Source: Granulicella aggregans
GTDB taxonomy: Bacteria; Acidobacteriota; Terriglobia; Terriglobales; Acidobacteriaceae
Length of the DNA stretch: 64,000 nucleotides
Assembly (NCBI RefSeq): GCF_025685565.1
Contig: NZ_JAGSYE010000001.1
Coordinates: forward strand, 310,001 to 374,000
Direction: 5' to 3'
Made by a program: the position numbers and the translations under genes
Notes under the pieces: generated by a model
What the model saw: the letters and a program-made list of their open reading frames with translations, nothing else
Told to the model about the DNA's origin: nothing
The model's database searches: none
In this document: one piece after another, positions 1 through 7,549 of the stretch
Layout: every line of letters begins with the position of its first letter
Position numbering within the stretch: the stretch's first letter is position 1

Positions 1-2
1 TG

Positions 3-230
3 CTCGCGGGATATCTTGGCGACGCCGCTGTGCTCCAGATACGCCTGAGGCATGGGACGGCCTACCGGGTGATTCAGGTGGATCAATTTCTTAATACTCC
101 GCTGAAGGGGCAGAAGCAGGAGTACGACCTGGCCGGACAGGTCCAGGTCACGTGTGCGCGGTCACTGTTTCCGCAGTTGGGATATCAGCCGTGTTGGTGG
201 GTGGAGCGGCATCGCGAGCAGTGGAATTAG
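3..230 (+). CDS. 3' end of an unrecognised gene (5' part outside window)
   Basis: An open frame enters from the left edge and ends at TAG 228-230, giving about 75 residues. The fragment is rich in aromatic and basic residues and ends in WWVERHREQWN. I recognise no family. It is followed by an intergenic stretch holding a 45-base repeat and then the convergent phosphatase gene ending at 335. It could be a chance open frame; the bases left of the window would decide. Confidence 0.3.
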   Translation, partial: LAGYLGDAAVLQIRLRHGTAYRVIQVDQFLNTPLKGQKQEYDLAGQVQVTCARSLFPQLGYQPCWWVERHREQWN

Positions 231-265
231 GGCCCTCTTGTGCGGCCGGCCCAACTACAAGAACA

Positions 266-310
266 AATGCGGGGGTCTCTCCACTACGCTTCGCTCCGGT
301 CGAGATGACG
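266..310. repeat. 45-base intergenic repeat, copy 1
   Basis: This 45-base stretch, beginning AATGCGGGGGTCTCTCC and ending CGAGATGACG, is identical to 6475-6519 in the same orientation. It lies between the left-edge gene and the phosphatase gene. A diverged relative forms the arms of the inverted repeat at 61232-61347, so it looks like one half of a dispersed intergenic element rather than part of a gene. Confidence 0.8.
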
Positions 311-334
311 TCTTTCTAGATGTCCTAGACAAAT

Positions 335-2050
335 TCAGATGAGGCGGTCGACGGTGAGGACGGTTTGGTCGTCCTGGGCGTGTGCCCCTTTGCAAAAGCC
401 CTTGATGGCATGGAAGAGAGATGGGACAGGATCGGGGCTGGAGAGATAGTGTTTCATCTCTTCGGCGCCAAACTGGGTGCCGTTCGGGTCTTCGGCCTCG
501 CTGATGCCGTCGCTGAGAAGGACGATGCGGTCGCCAGGATCAAGAGTGATCAGGATGGCGTGGAACCTGGCGATCTCCAACAGGCCGACGGGCATGTCTC
601 CATCGTGGATCGTCTCCACGGTGCCGTTCGACCGGACGATTACGGGAGAGACATGGCCGCCGTTGATGAGTTCGATCTGCGCGGGATCGCCAGGAAGCAG
701 GGGGAAGGTGTAGCGCAGGATGGCAAGGGTCACGTACTTTTCGACCGGAGCGCGCAGGCAGACGAAGTTGTTGACCGCCTGTACGGTCTGGGCGAGCGAC
801 GTGACGTGGGTGGCCTGGGCCGAGATCTGGGCGTGCAGCATTCCCTGCACCATCGAGGCGAGCAAGGCCGCGGGAACGCCCTTGCCGCAGACATCGCCGA
901 CGAGGGCGACGAAGCCGTCTTCGACGGGGATGACATCGTAGAAGTCACCGCCGACGCCGGTGCAGGGGACGCTGCGGGCGGCGAGGCGGACACCGGGAAA
1001 TTCGGGAAGCGTCTGCGGGATGATCTGCTGCTGGATGGCGGCGGCGATCTCGAGTTCCTTGCGCAGCAGGGCGGACTCGCGTTCGGCCTCGATCATCCGC
1101 AGGTTTTCGAGCAGCGTCGCCGCCTGGTGAGCAAGCGCCTGAAGGATCTGCTTGCCGGTGCGGGTGAAGTCGTGGGTGATGGACCGGCTGTCAAGATAGA
1201 GCACGCCCAGGAGCCGGTCGGAGTTCTGGCCACGCAGGGGGATAGCGACTACGGAGCGAATGGCGTTGAGGATCAGACTCTCGTGGCCGCGGGCTGCATC
1301 GGCGCTGATGTTCGAGAGGATGAAGTCCAGGTGGGAGTCCGCAGCCTCGCGGACAATGGAGTAGGAGATCGCGGGCCGGTCTGCCTGTTCGCCATGGATT
1401 GGGGCGAGCGGCACAGAGGCTGTCGTCGCGTTCCCATCCTTGTCCTGCCAGCATTCGAGCCGCAACGTATCGGCAGTGTCGCCGAGGAAGACGAAGCCAC
1501 GCTCGGCGCCGGTGAGCCGCAGGGTGTATTCCAGCATGGTGCGGAGGACGTCGTTGACCGCGCCGTAGCTGTTGAGGCTCTGCGCGGCCTTGAGGAAGAG
1601 CGCCAAGGTCTCGAGCTCTGATTGGCCACCCATAGCCAGAGCGACCTGAGTCTTATCGATTCCCAGACCTGACCCAGGGCCAGAGGTCTTGGTGATCTGG
1701 GCGAGCAGGGTGCGGGTACTACTCTCTTCCTCGGCCTGCTCGAAGAGAAGCATGTCGCGCTCACCGGCGTCGGGAAAGAGGGTGATGCGATCACCGGCGC
1801 GAAGGCGCGTGGTCGAGACTCGGACACCGTTGACGAAGGTGCCGTGGCGGCTGGCGGTGTCGCGAAGGAAGTAGCCGTCGGAGTCGCGGTCGATGGCGGC
1901 GTGCTCGCGCGATACGTGGGGGTGGCCGATGGTGAGATGGCAGTCGTGTCCGCGGCCCAGCGTGAACGGCACATGATCCACGGGAACGGTGCGCCGGGTG
2001 CCCTCGGTGTGCAGGACGATCTGAGGCGACGATCTGGATGCGGGGGTCAT
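335..2050 (-). CDS. FHA-GAF-PP2C (SpoIIE-type) Ser/Thr phosphatase
   Basis: Predicted cytoplasmic signalling phosphatase of 571 residues from ATG 2050 (a GTG at 2125 would add 25). The FHA domain, which binds phosphothreonine, is at about residues 10-105 and shows LGRGHDCHLTIGHPHVSREH and SRHGTFVNG. A GAF sensor domain covers about 155-320. A SpoIIE/PP2C catalytic domain covers about 360-570, with GVGGDFYDV, LVGDVCGKG and LLSDGISEA supplying the metal-binding aspartates. It is divergent from a Ser/Thr kinase gene at 2211, so the two plausibly act as opposing enzymes, with the FHA domain docking on a phosphorylated partner. Neither start has a convincing ribosome-binding site. The family call is firm; the partnership is inferred from position. 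Confidence 0.88.
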   Translation of the reverse strand: MTPASRSSPQIVLHTEGTRRTVPVDHVPFTLGRGHDCHLTIGHPHVSREHAAIDRDSDGYFLRDTASRHGTFVNGVRVSTTRLRAGDRITLFPDAGERDMLLFEQAEEESSTRTLLAQITKTSGPGSGLGIDKTQVALAMGGQSELETLALFLKAAQSLNSYGAVNDVLRTMLEYTLRLTGAERGFVFLGDTADTLRLECWQDKDGNATTASVPLAPIHGEQADRPAISYSIVREAADSHLDFILSNISADAARGHESLILNAIRSVVAIPLRGQNSDRLLGVLYLDSRSITHDFTRTGKQILQALAHQAATLLENLRMIEAERESALLRKELEIAAAIQQQIIPQTLPEFPGVRLAARSVPCTGVGGDFYDVIPVEDGFVALVGDVCGKGVPAALLASMVQGMLHAQISAQATHVTSLAQTVQAVNNFVCLRAPVEKYVTLAILRYTFPLLPGDPAQIELINGGHVSPVIVRSNGTVETIHDGDMPVGLLEIARFHAILITLDPGDRIVLLSDGISEAEDPNGTQFGAEEMKHYLSSPDPVPSLFHAIKGFCKGAHAQDDQTVLTVDRLI

Positions 2051-2210
2051 GACGTGGAATTGCCGCCTGGAGTTACCCGACTGTCGGCTTGAGGCTGTGG
2101 GCGGGTTTAAATCGGATGGTATCACTGCGCAAGGGTTACGCGGGGTCAGACGGCGAACGACCGGCTGCCAGGCGAGGCATGCATGGGGTCATATAATCCG
2201 ATTGAATCGT
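2051..2210. promoter_or_regulatory. Divergent phosphatase/kinase intergenic region with TATAAT
   Basis: This 160-base gap separates the divergent phosphatase and kinase genes. A perfect TATAAT lies at 2192-2197 on the plus strand, only 13 bases before the kinase ATG at 2211. I see no good -35 hexamer at the matching distance. If this is the kinase -10 box, the transcript is nearly leaderless, or translation begins at ATG 2235. Confidence 0.4.
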
Positions 2211-4457
2211 ATGGATGAAGACCTCACGCTCGACATGAACACGCGGCCTTCCACACCGGGTGACGTTCCAGCGGTGCGCGATGCATGGGGAAGGTTCAAG
2301 CTGCTGGCGCGGGTGGGCCAGGGAGGGTTTGGCGAGGTCTACCGGGCGTGGGACCCGGACCTGGAGCGCGAGGTCGCTCTGAAGCTGCTTCTGCCTTCGC
2401 CGACGGGCTCGGGCCAAAGCGATGAAGAGTACAAGGCGATGCTGCGGGAGGCGCGGGCGCTGGCGTCGGTCCGGCATCCGAACATCGTCCCGGTGTATGG
2501 GATCGATCGCCATGATGGGCGGGTGGGGTTCTGGACAGACTTCGTCAAGGGCAAGACGCTCTCCGCACTGCTGGTGTCACAGGGACCGTTCGGATATCGC
2601 GAGGCGGTGCTGATTGGGCTCGACGTGACGCGGGCGTTGAGCACGGTACATCGCTCGGGGCTGCTGCACCGCGACATCAAGGCCGAGAACGTGATGCGCG
2701 AGGAGGGTGGCCACATCCTGCTGATGGACTTTGGCCTGAGCGCGCTGCCGCACCTGCAGGAGGACATCGCGGGGACGCCGAACTACATGGCGCCGGAGTT
2801 GTGGCAGGGCAAGACCGCGACGGTTGCCAGCGACATCTACTCCATGGGCGTGTTGCTGTTTTATCTGGTGACGGGCGAGTATCCAGCGAGGCTCGGCCGT
2901 CTGTCGCGGGCAGAGGCAATGGCTGCGCTGGCGCAGAAGCGGACGTTGATGGACCTTCGCAGCGACCTGCCGGACCAGTTTCTGCGAGCGGTGAGCCGGG
3001 CGATCGAGACCGATCCGGCGAAGCGGTTCAGCAGCGCAGGGCAGTTGTCCGAGGCTCTGGCGGAGTGCATCGGGACGGCGGTGCCGGTGGAGGCGGAGGT
3101 GCAGCGGGCCGCCGAAGTCACGACGGGTTCGCGGCGGTGGATGACCATAGCGGCGGCGATTCTGGCGACCACATTCGTGCTGGCCGCGGCGGACTATATA
3201 AGCCTGCACCGGCAGAAGGACGGCGCTGGGGCGAAGACGGCGCTGGCCGTGGCTGGCCCCGGAATTAACGACGAGTACACGCATGCCAGCGAGTTGTTGA
3301 AGAAGTCGTATAAGGACTCAAACATCGCAGAGTCCGTGACGATCTTCCAGCACATACTGAAGGAAGACAATACCTTCGCGCTCGCGCAGGCCGGTCTGGG
3401 GACAGCGTACTTCAAGCAATACAAGAACGACCCGAGCAAAGGCGATCTGCTGGATGCAGCAAAGGCCGCAACCGAGAAGGCGCTTGGGATGGACAAGGCC
3501 TGCGTTCCAGCGCTCGTGACGCGTGCACAGATCGAGGCGATCACAGGCCATAGCGATCTGGCGATCAACGACGCGAATGCGGCGCTTGAGCACGACCCCC
3601 ATAGCGCTGAGGCCCATGCCGCGCTTGGTGAGGTCTACCAGTCGCTGGGCAAGGGCAAGGAGGCCATCGAGGAGATATCGCAGTCTGTGGCGCTCGATCC
3701 GGACAATTCAATGTGGCCGCTGAGGCTGGGCCATTACTACATGGGGGCTGGAAATCTGGCGACCGCGGCGGAGCAGTGGCAGAGTTCTGTACAACTTGAT
3801 CCGCAGAATACACTCGCGCTGTATGATCTGGGCCTCGTGGATATCCAATTGGACAAACTCGAAGACGCGCGGAAGAACTTTCAAACGGTATTGAGCCTGC
3901 AGCCGGACGCATATAGCTACCGGGCCCTGGGCAGCGTCTTCCAGTTGCAAGGCAACTACGCGGACGCAGCAGAGATGGACAAGAAGGCGATTGAACTAAA
4001 CCCTTCGGACTATCAAGCATGGGGAAGCCTTGGTAGCGTGTATCGCTGGAGCGGCGACAAACGCGAAGAATCGATGGAGACCTATCGGAAGGCGATTGAA
4101 CTTGCAGAAGTTCAGCGACGAAAGTCACCTGACGATTCGGACCTATTGGCAGACTTGGCAGATTACTATGCTTCTGTCGGAAATACCGGGATGAGTCTTC
4201 CGCTGGCTCGGAAAGCGTTGATCCTGGCACCTGATGACCCGGACATCAGCTACATTGCTGGTTACAGTTACGAAATGGCCGGAGAAAGGGGCAAGGCCGT
4301 GCAGCTCATCTCTAAGGCGGTGGCACGAGGAATCCATAAAAACGAATTTCTACGAAGTCCGGAATTCGCTAAGCTCCGCAGCGACCCATCCTTTCTTACC
4401 GAACTCAACAAAGCGAGATCGATGCTGGCTGTGGACAGCAAGACTAAATTGAACTAA
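2211..4457 (+). CDS. Membrane Ser/Thr protein kinase with C-terminal TPRs
   Basis: Hanks-type kinase of 748 residues. The kinase domain (about 26-290) has the glycine loop GQGGFGEVY, a VALKLL lysine, HRDIKAENVM, DFG (LLMDFGLSA) and GTPNYMAPE, so it should be active. A single membrane helix follows at about 311-330, then an array of TPRs from about residue 355 to the end. I start it at ATG 2211; the frame stays open to ATG 2049, but that would overlap the divergent phosphatase. It lies 13 bases upstream of a small beta-rich protein gene and probably shares its transcript. The TPR half suggests scaffolding. Its link to the nearby gasdermin module is positional only. Confidence 0.9.
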   Translation: MDEDLTLDMNTRPSTPGDVPAVRDAWGRFKLLARVGQGGFGEVYRAWDPDLEREVALKLLLPSPTGSGQSDEEYKAMLREARALASVRHPNIVPVYGIDRHDGRVGFWTDFVKGKTLSALLVSQGPFGYREAVLIGLDVTRALSTVHRSGLLHRDIKAENVMREEGGHILLMDFGLSALPHLQEDIAGTPNYMAPELWQGKTATVASDIYSMGVLLFYLVTGEYPARLGRLSRAEAMAALAQKRTLMDLRSDLPDQFLRAVSRAIETDPAKRFSSAGQLSEALAECIGTAVPVEAEVQRAAEVTTGSRRWMTIAAAILATTFVLAAADYISLHRQKDGAGAKTALAVAGPGINDEYTHASELLKKSYKDSNIAESVTIFQHILKEDNTFALAQAGLGTAYFKQYKNDPSKGDLLDAAKAATEKALGMDKACVPALVTRAQIEAITGHSDLAINDANAALEHDPHSAEAHAALGEVYQSLGKGKEAIEEISQSVALDPDNSMWPLRLGHYYMGAGNLATAAEQWQSSVQLDPQNTLALYDLGLVDIQLDKLEDARKNFQTVLSLQPDAYSYRALGSVFQLQGNYADAAEMDKKAIELNPSDYQAWGSLGSVYRWSGDKREESMETYRKAIELAEVQRRKSPDDSDLLADLADYYASVGNTGMSLPLARKALILAPDDPDISYIAGYSYEMAGERGKAVQLISKAVARGIHKNEFLRSPEFAKLRSDPSFLTELNKARSMLAVDSKTKLN

Positions 4458-4470
4458 TGTGAGGCACACT

Positions 4471-4863
4471 ATGGCACATACCGAAGTCTTTATCTCCAAC
4501 GATGCAGGAACGCTGGTGCCGAGTCAACCGTCGGTTGCAATAAGCAACGGCGACACGCTGGCGTTCTCTTTGTCCAACGCTGGACCAGTGTTTGCGTTCT
4601 TCTCGCCGGATGCCACTGCAGCATTATCGCCGGCCCCAAACGGCCCCGTCTCACTTGGTTCGAAAGGACCGACGGTGTTCACCTTCACAACCTCCGATCC
4701 GGGCGCCTACAGCGTCTATTTCGAAGCCACCGCGAGTGCCGCGATACCGGACTTTCCCGGTGGCACTTCGAATCTGCTTCACTTGGAGATCGACACCGAC
4801 GGGGCCGGTGAAAGCGAAGGACCCGGTTTTGGTGGGATTACAAATCACTCGAGAGGTGGCTAG
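4471..4863 (+). CDS. Small predicted beta-sandwich protein in the kinase operon
   Basis: A 130-residue protein with no signal peptide. It has alternating hydrophobic beta-strand patterning (TEVFISND, VFAFFSPDA, VFTFTTSDPGAYSVYFEA) typical of immunoglobulin or cupredoxin-like folds. No clustered His/Cys/Met copper ligands are visible, so copper binding is unlikely. The glycine/acid-rich tail looks disordered. ATG 4471 has GTGAGG seven bases upstream; the GTG at 4459 is part of that site. It follows the kinase by 13 bases and is convergent with the C25-like protease gene. I do not know its function; a kinase substrate or sensor is possible. Confidence 0.7.
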   Translation: MAHTEVFISNDAGTLVPSQPSVAISNGDTLAFSLSNAGPVFAFFSPDATAALSPAPNGPVSLGSKGPTVFTFTTSDPGAYSVYFEATASAAIPDFPGGTSNLLHLEIDTDGAGESEGPGFGGITNHSRGG

Positions 4864-4907
4864 CGCCAGGCGGCTATGCCAGGGCAGTCGTGTACCGGCG
4901 GGTGGCC

Positions 4908-6413
4908 TCAGTCCGCCGGGGCTACCCGCAGCCTAACTGCCGGGTCGCCGAGCACGGTGTAGTTGCGGGCGTCGTCGCTGGCGATGTGCATCCGGAGGGC
5001 AGCGTTCGCGACTGGCGCGGGGTTGGCGTTGTGCAGCAAGCCTTCGATCGCGCCCCAGGTGGTGCTGAAGGCGTCGGCTGCGAGGCCGGCGCGGTTGCCC
5101 TGCATCAGGAGTTCCAGCGGCGTGCGGAGCATCTGCACCTGCGAGGTTCCGCTGGTATCGACGAAGCCGTATTTGAAGGCGCGGTCCACGTGGCCGATGA
5201 CAGCGAGGGCCCCGTTGGCAAGAAGCGCCTGCGCCAGCTTCGAGATGAGCGGAGCTTTGGCGATCATGATGGGCGACCCGTCCGGGTTGGTGGAGTAGCT
5301 ATCGGTGGCCGGGCAGCCCACGCTGAAGCAGGCGAAGAGGAAGACCATCATTCCCGGCAAGATGCTCTGGGCAGGAATGTCCGTGGCCTCGAAGAGATCG
5401 GCTGCGGCGGCGGGCTGGTTGGGAATCCATGACTGAGTGATAAGCGCGCCCTGGGTGCCGCGCTGGTAGGCGATGTCCGCGTCGGTGACGGGTGGGGATG
5501 TTTCGGCTCCGTGGGAGCCGGTGAAGAGGATCGATGCTGCGCCTCGAGTGCCGGTGAGGATGTCTAAGAGGCGGGCCTTGGTGGCGTCGGCGCGCAAGGA
5601 GAAGTCGGCGGCGAAGCCCCAGTCCTGTCCGAGCGGCGCCTGGGCGATGCCGTCGGTGGCCTGGAAGTCGCCGGAGACGGCGTTGGCGAGCATCGTGGTA
5701 GCGACGTCGCCCTGGTTGCTGGTGATCCAGACGGCGGTCTGCGCGGGTTGCACAGGCAGCGGCGGAGCGGTGGTGTTAGCGGGGTCGATCTCCTGAGCGA
5801 TGACGTGGGCGGCGTAGCGTCCGTAGTCGGCGATGTCGTCGAAGTAGAGACGGCCTACAAGCCACTGGGCTCTAAGGTCGAACTGGAAGCTGAAGGGGAT
5901 GCGCTCCGGCGAGCCGACGATGAGAACGTAATAAGGGACGATGCTGGGGACCACGGCAGCCGTGAGCGATGCGCCGTGCTGCTGGGTCCACTGCTGGGCG
6001 GTCTGCGGGGTGCCGTCGGGGTTGAGGAGGACGCCGCCGGTTGCGGGGTCTGTGCCTTCGAAGATGCGGAAGAGCGGCTTGCGTCCGGGGATGGCGCGCT
6101 TCGCGACCTGGCGCTGGCGGAGGTCGAGCAGAGGCTGGAGCTGGGCCTTGATCGCGGGGTCTGCGTCGGACGCGAAGAGGACGGACCATCCGGTCTGGCA
6201 GAGGTTGTTGCGGTCGGCCACGCTGCCGTCGGGGCCCAGCGCGGTGACGGATTGGACGCGAGCAAGGGCGGCGGTAGCTGGGGGTACCGTCGCTCTCCCA
6301 GCGAGAATGCGGTCTACGTCGGCTTGCGTCAGCGGCGGGTGGGGAGCGCCGGTGTCGATGCGGACGCCTAGCGGGATCGGGAGGGCGTTGGGGTCGTTTT
6401 GCGGATCGGACAT
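4908..6413 (-). CDS. C25/gingipain-like caspase-fold cysteine protease
   Basis: A 501-residue protein without signal peptide or membrane segment, so cytoplasmic. It has the clan CD arrangement: strand then His-Gly (ILFTGSHG, His301) and, 61 residues later, strand then Ala-Cys (FLFACFSVGC, Cys362). It ends with YTVLGDPAVRLR, a pattern common at the end of C25 peptidase domains. Residues 1-290 are an unrecognised N-terminal region with a few strands (PYYVLIVGSPERIPF). The start has AGGAG five bases upstream. It lies downstream of, and in the same direction as, the putative gasdermin gene, with a 158-base gap containing a 45-base repeat. Bacterial gasdermins are commonly activated by neighbouring proteases, so this is a candidate activator; substrate specificity cannot be read from sequence. 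Confidence 0.78.
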   Translation of the reverse strand: MSDPQNDPNALPIPLGVRIDTGAPHPPLTQADVDRILAGRATVPPATAALARVQSVTALGPDGSVADRNNLCQTGWSVLFASDADPAIKAQLQPLLDLRQRQVAKRAIPGRKPLFRIFEGTDPATGGVLLNPDGTPQTAQQWTQQHGASLTAAVVPSIVPYYVLIVGSPERIPFSFQFDLRAQWLVGRLYFDDIADYGRYAAHVIAQEIDPANTTAPPLPVQPAQTAVWITSNQGDVATTMLANAVSGDFQATDGIAQAPLGQDWGFAADFSLRADATKARLLDILTGTRGAASILFTGSHGAETSPPVTDADIAYQRGTQGALITQSWIPNQPAAAADLFEATDIPAQSILPGMMVFLFACFSVGCPATDSYSTNPDGSPIMIAKAPLISKLAQALLANGALAVIGHVDRAFKYGFVDTSGTSQVQMLRTPLELLMQGNRAGLAADAFSTTWGAIEGLLHNANPAPVANAALRMHIASDDARNYTVLGDPAVRLRVAPAD

Positions 6414-6474
6414 TTCTGCTCCTCAGATAGCAACGATTGTGGCAGGGGAAGAACGGCTTACATATGCAACAACC

Positions 6475-6519
6475 AATGCGGGGGTCTCTCCACTACGCTT
6501 CGCTCCGGTCGAGATGACG
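6475..6519. repeat. 45-base intergenic repeat, copy 2
   Basis: Identical over 45 bases, in the same orientation, to 266-310. It sits in the 158-base gap between the gasdermin stop (6572) and the protease start (6413). It could be a transcript-processing or attenuation element within a gasdermin-protease transcript, or a scar of local rearrangement. Confidence 0.8.
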
Positions 6520-6571
6520 GTTCTATGTAGGGTGGCGGGTTCATCCCCTTGATGAGTGACCCGGTCAAGCG

Positions 6572-7435
6572 CTAGAGGTCGAGCAGGCAGCTTTCGGGGC
6601 CGGTCTCGAAGACGACGGGGCCGGTTGATTCAGCAGCGGCAGCCGATGACCTGCCAAGAACAGGTGCGGCGAAGGTGATGTCGTCGGCGTCGGCGAAGGC
6701 CCAGGTTCCTGTGCCGGATCCGAGGGCCCCGCCGGGTGTGGGCTGCCATGTGAGGAGCATCGCCTTGAAGCCGAAGTTGGCGGCGGTGGGCGGCGTGGTC
6801 GCACTCTCAAAGGTGATGGCGGAGTTGGTGGCGGAGGATGGCTTGACGCTGACGTTGCCGCCGACGATGCCGTTGATCTCCGGAGCGCTGAGGGAGACGC
6901 CGTTGCCTTGGTCGTCGGTCGCCGTGACGGTGATGGAGGTGGAACGGATGACCTCGGTGATGATGTAGACCTGCGAGCCTTCGTCGAGGAAGCGGTGCTT
7001 CGTCTCGGGGTTGCCCACGTTGAGGGTGCCCTCGGTGAGATAGTCGCCGATGAGGCCGGTGTCGATCGAGACGGTGGTGACACCGGTGTAGTTAAACTGC
7101 AGCGACCTGGCGCTGGTGTGGCTGAGATCGAGCGATGGCGCGCTCGCACCGAAGACGGCGAGTGCTCCCTTGAGCAGGTCGAGGCCGAAGCCCAGCTCGA
7201 GCTTGTTGCTATGCGTGTTATTCAGGCTGGAGGCCGCGCTGGGTGGGCCGGGCACCGGGATGGGAGCGGCGGTCTTCCAGAAGGTCGAGATGGTTCCGAT
7301 CTTGCGCAACTGCGGACTCGACGCATCGTGAGCGAGGAGATCGAGTGGGGCGATGTCCGTGCGCGGCACCTTGATGACGTTGTAGCCGAGGTCGTTCAAC
7401 TTCGAGATGCTGGGGTCCTTCTGCTTCGGGCTCAT
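6572..7435 (-). CDS. Bacterial gasdermin, pore-forming cell-death effector
   Basis: A 287-residue protein that I read as a bacterial gasdermin. Known members oligomerise into large inner-membrane pores after a protease removes a short C-terminal inhibitory peptide. The N-terminus KDPSISKLNDLGYNVIKVPR, then IAPLDLL, matches the family's characteristic opening. A beta-rich core follows, with the amphipathic GFGLDLLKGALAVFG segment, ARSLQFNY and QVYIITEVIRSTSITVTA. Total length fits the compact bacterial form. After the core (about residue 255) comes a small-residue linker (LGRSSAAAAESTG, 260-272) and a 15-residue tail ending CLLDL, suitable as the cleavable inhibitor. Oddly, the N-terminal cysteine that is lipidated in studied members is absent; the only cysteine is Cys283 in the tail. 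Two caspase-fold protease genes flank it. The family call rests on sequence pattern recall without a search. Confidence 0.8.
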   Translation of the reverse strand: MSPKQKDPSISKLNDLGYNVIKVPRTDIAPLDLLAHDASSPQLRKIGTISTFWKTAAPIPVPGPPSAASSLNNTHSNKLELGFGLDLLKGALAVFGASAPSLDLSHTSARSLQFNYTGVTTVSIDTGLIGDYLTEGTLNVGNPETKHRFLDEGSQVYIITEVIRSTSITVTATDDQGNGVSLSAPEINGIVGGNVSVKPSSATNSAITFESATTPPTAANFGFKAMLLTWQPTPGGALGSGTGTWAFADADDITFAAPVLGRSSAAAAESTGPVVFETGPESCLLDL

Positions 7436-7549
7436 TTCGCTCGCTCTGATTGGATTGAATTTCGACTCTCGAAGAGTAAATGAAAATGGACAGGTTCCGG
7501 GCTGCGCGGTTCAAGCGGATGAGGTCGAACGGTATGGTAGCGTGTCTGC
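7436..7549. promoter_or_regulatory. Divergent promoter region between gasdermin and CHAT protease
   Basis: A 114-base gap separates the divergent gasdermin and CHAT-TPR genes and must hold both promoters. On the plus strand TTCAAG (7510-7515) and TATGGT (7533-7538) are spaced 17 bases apart, a weak sigma-70 match. That would leave a leader of only a few bases before ATG 7550, which has no Shine-Dalgarno site. A gasdermin promoter on the minus strand is not obvious. Confidence 0.35.

Noticed and set aside
365..1621. 418-residue open frame on the plus strand opposite the phosphatase gene
   Set aside because: It is the antisense shadow of a high-GC gene; the minus strand shows clear FHA, GAF and PP2C motifs.
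2049..2210. N-terminal extension of the kinase from ATG 2049
   Set aside because: Overlaps the divergent phosphatase and has no kinase-family similarity; ATG 2211 fits the domain layout.
4471..4863. Small beta protein as a copper cupredoxin
   Set aside because: No His-Cys-Met copper-ligand cluster and no signal peptide.
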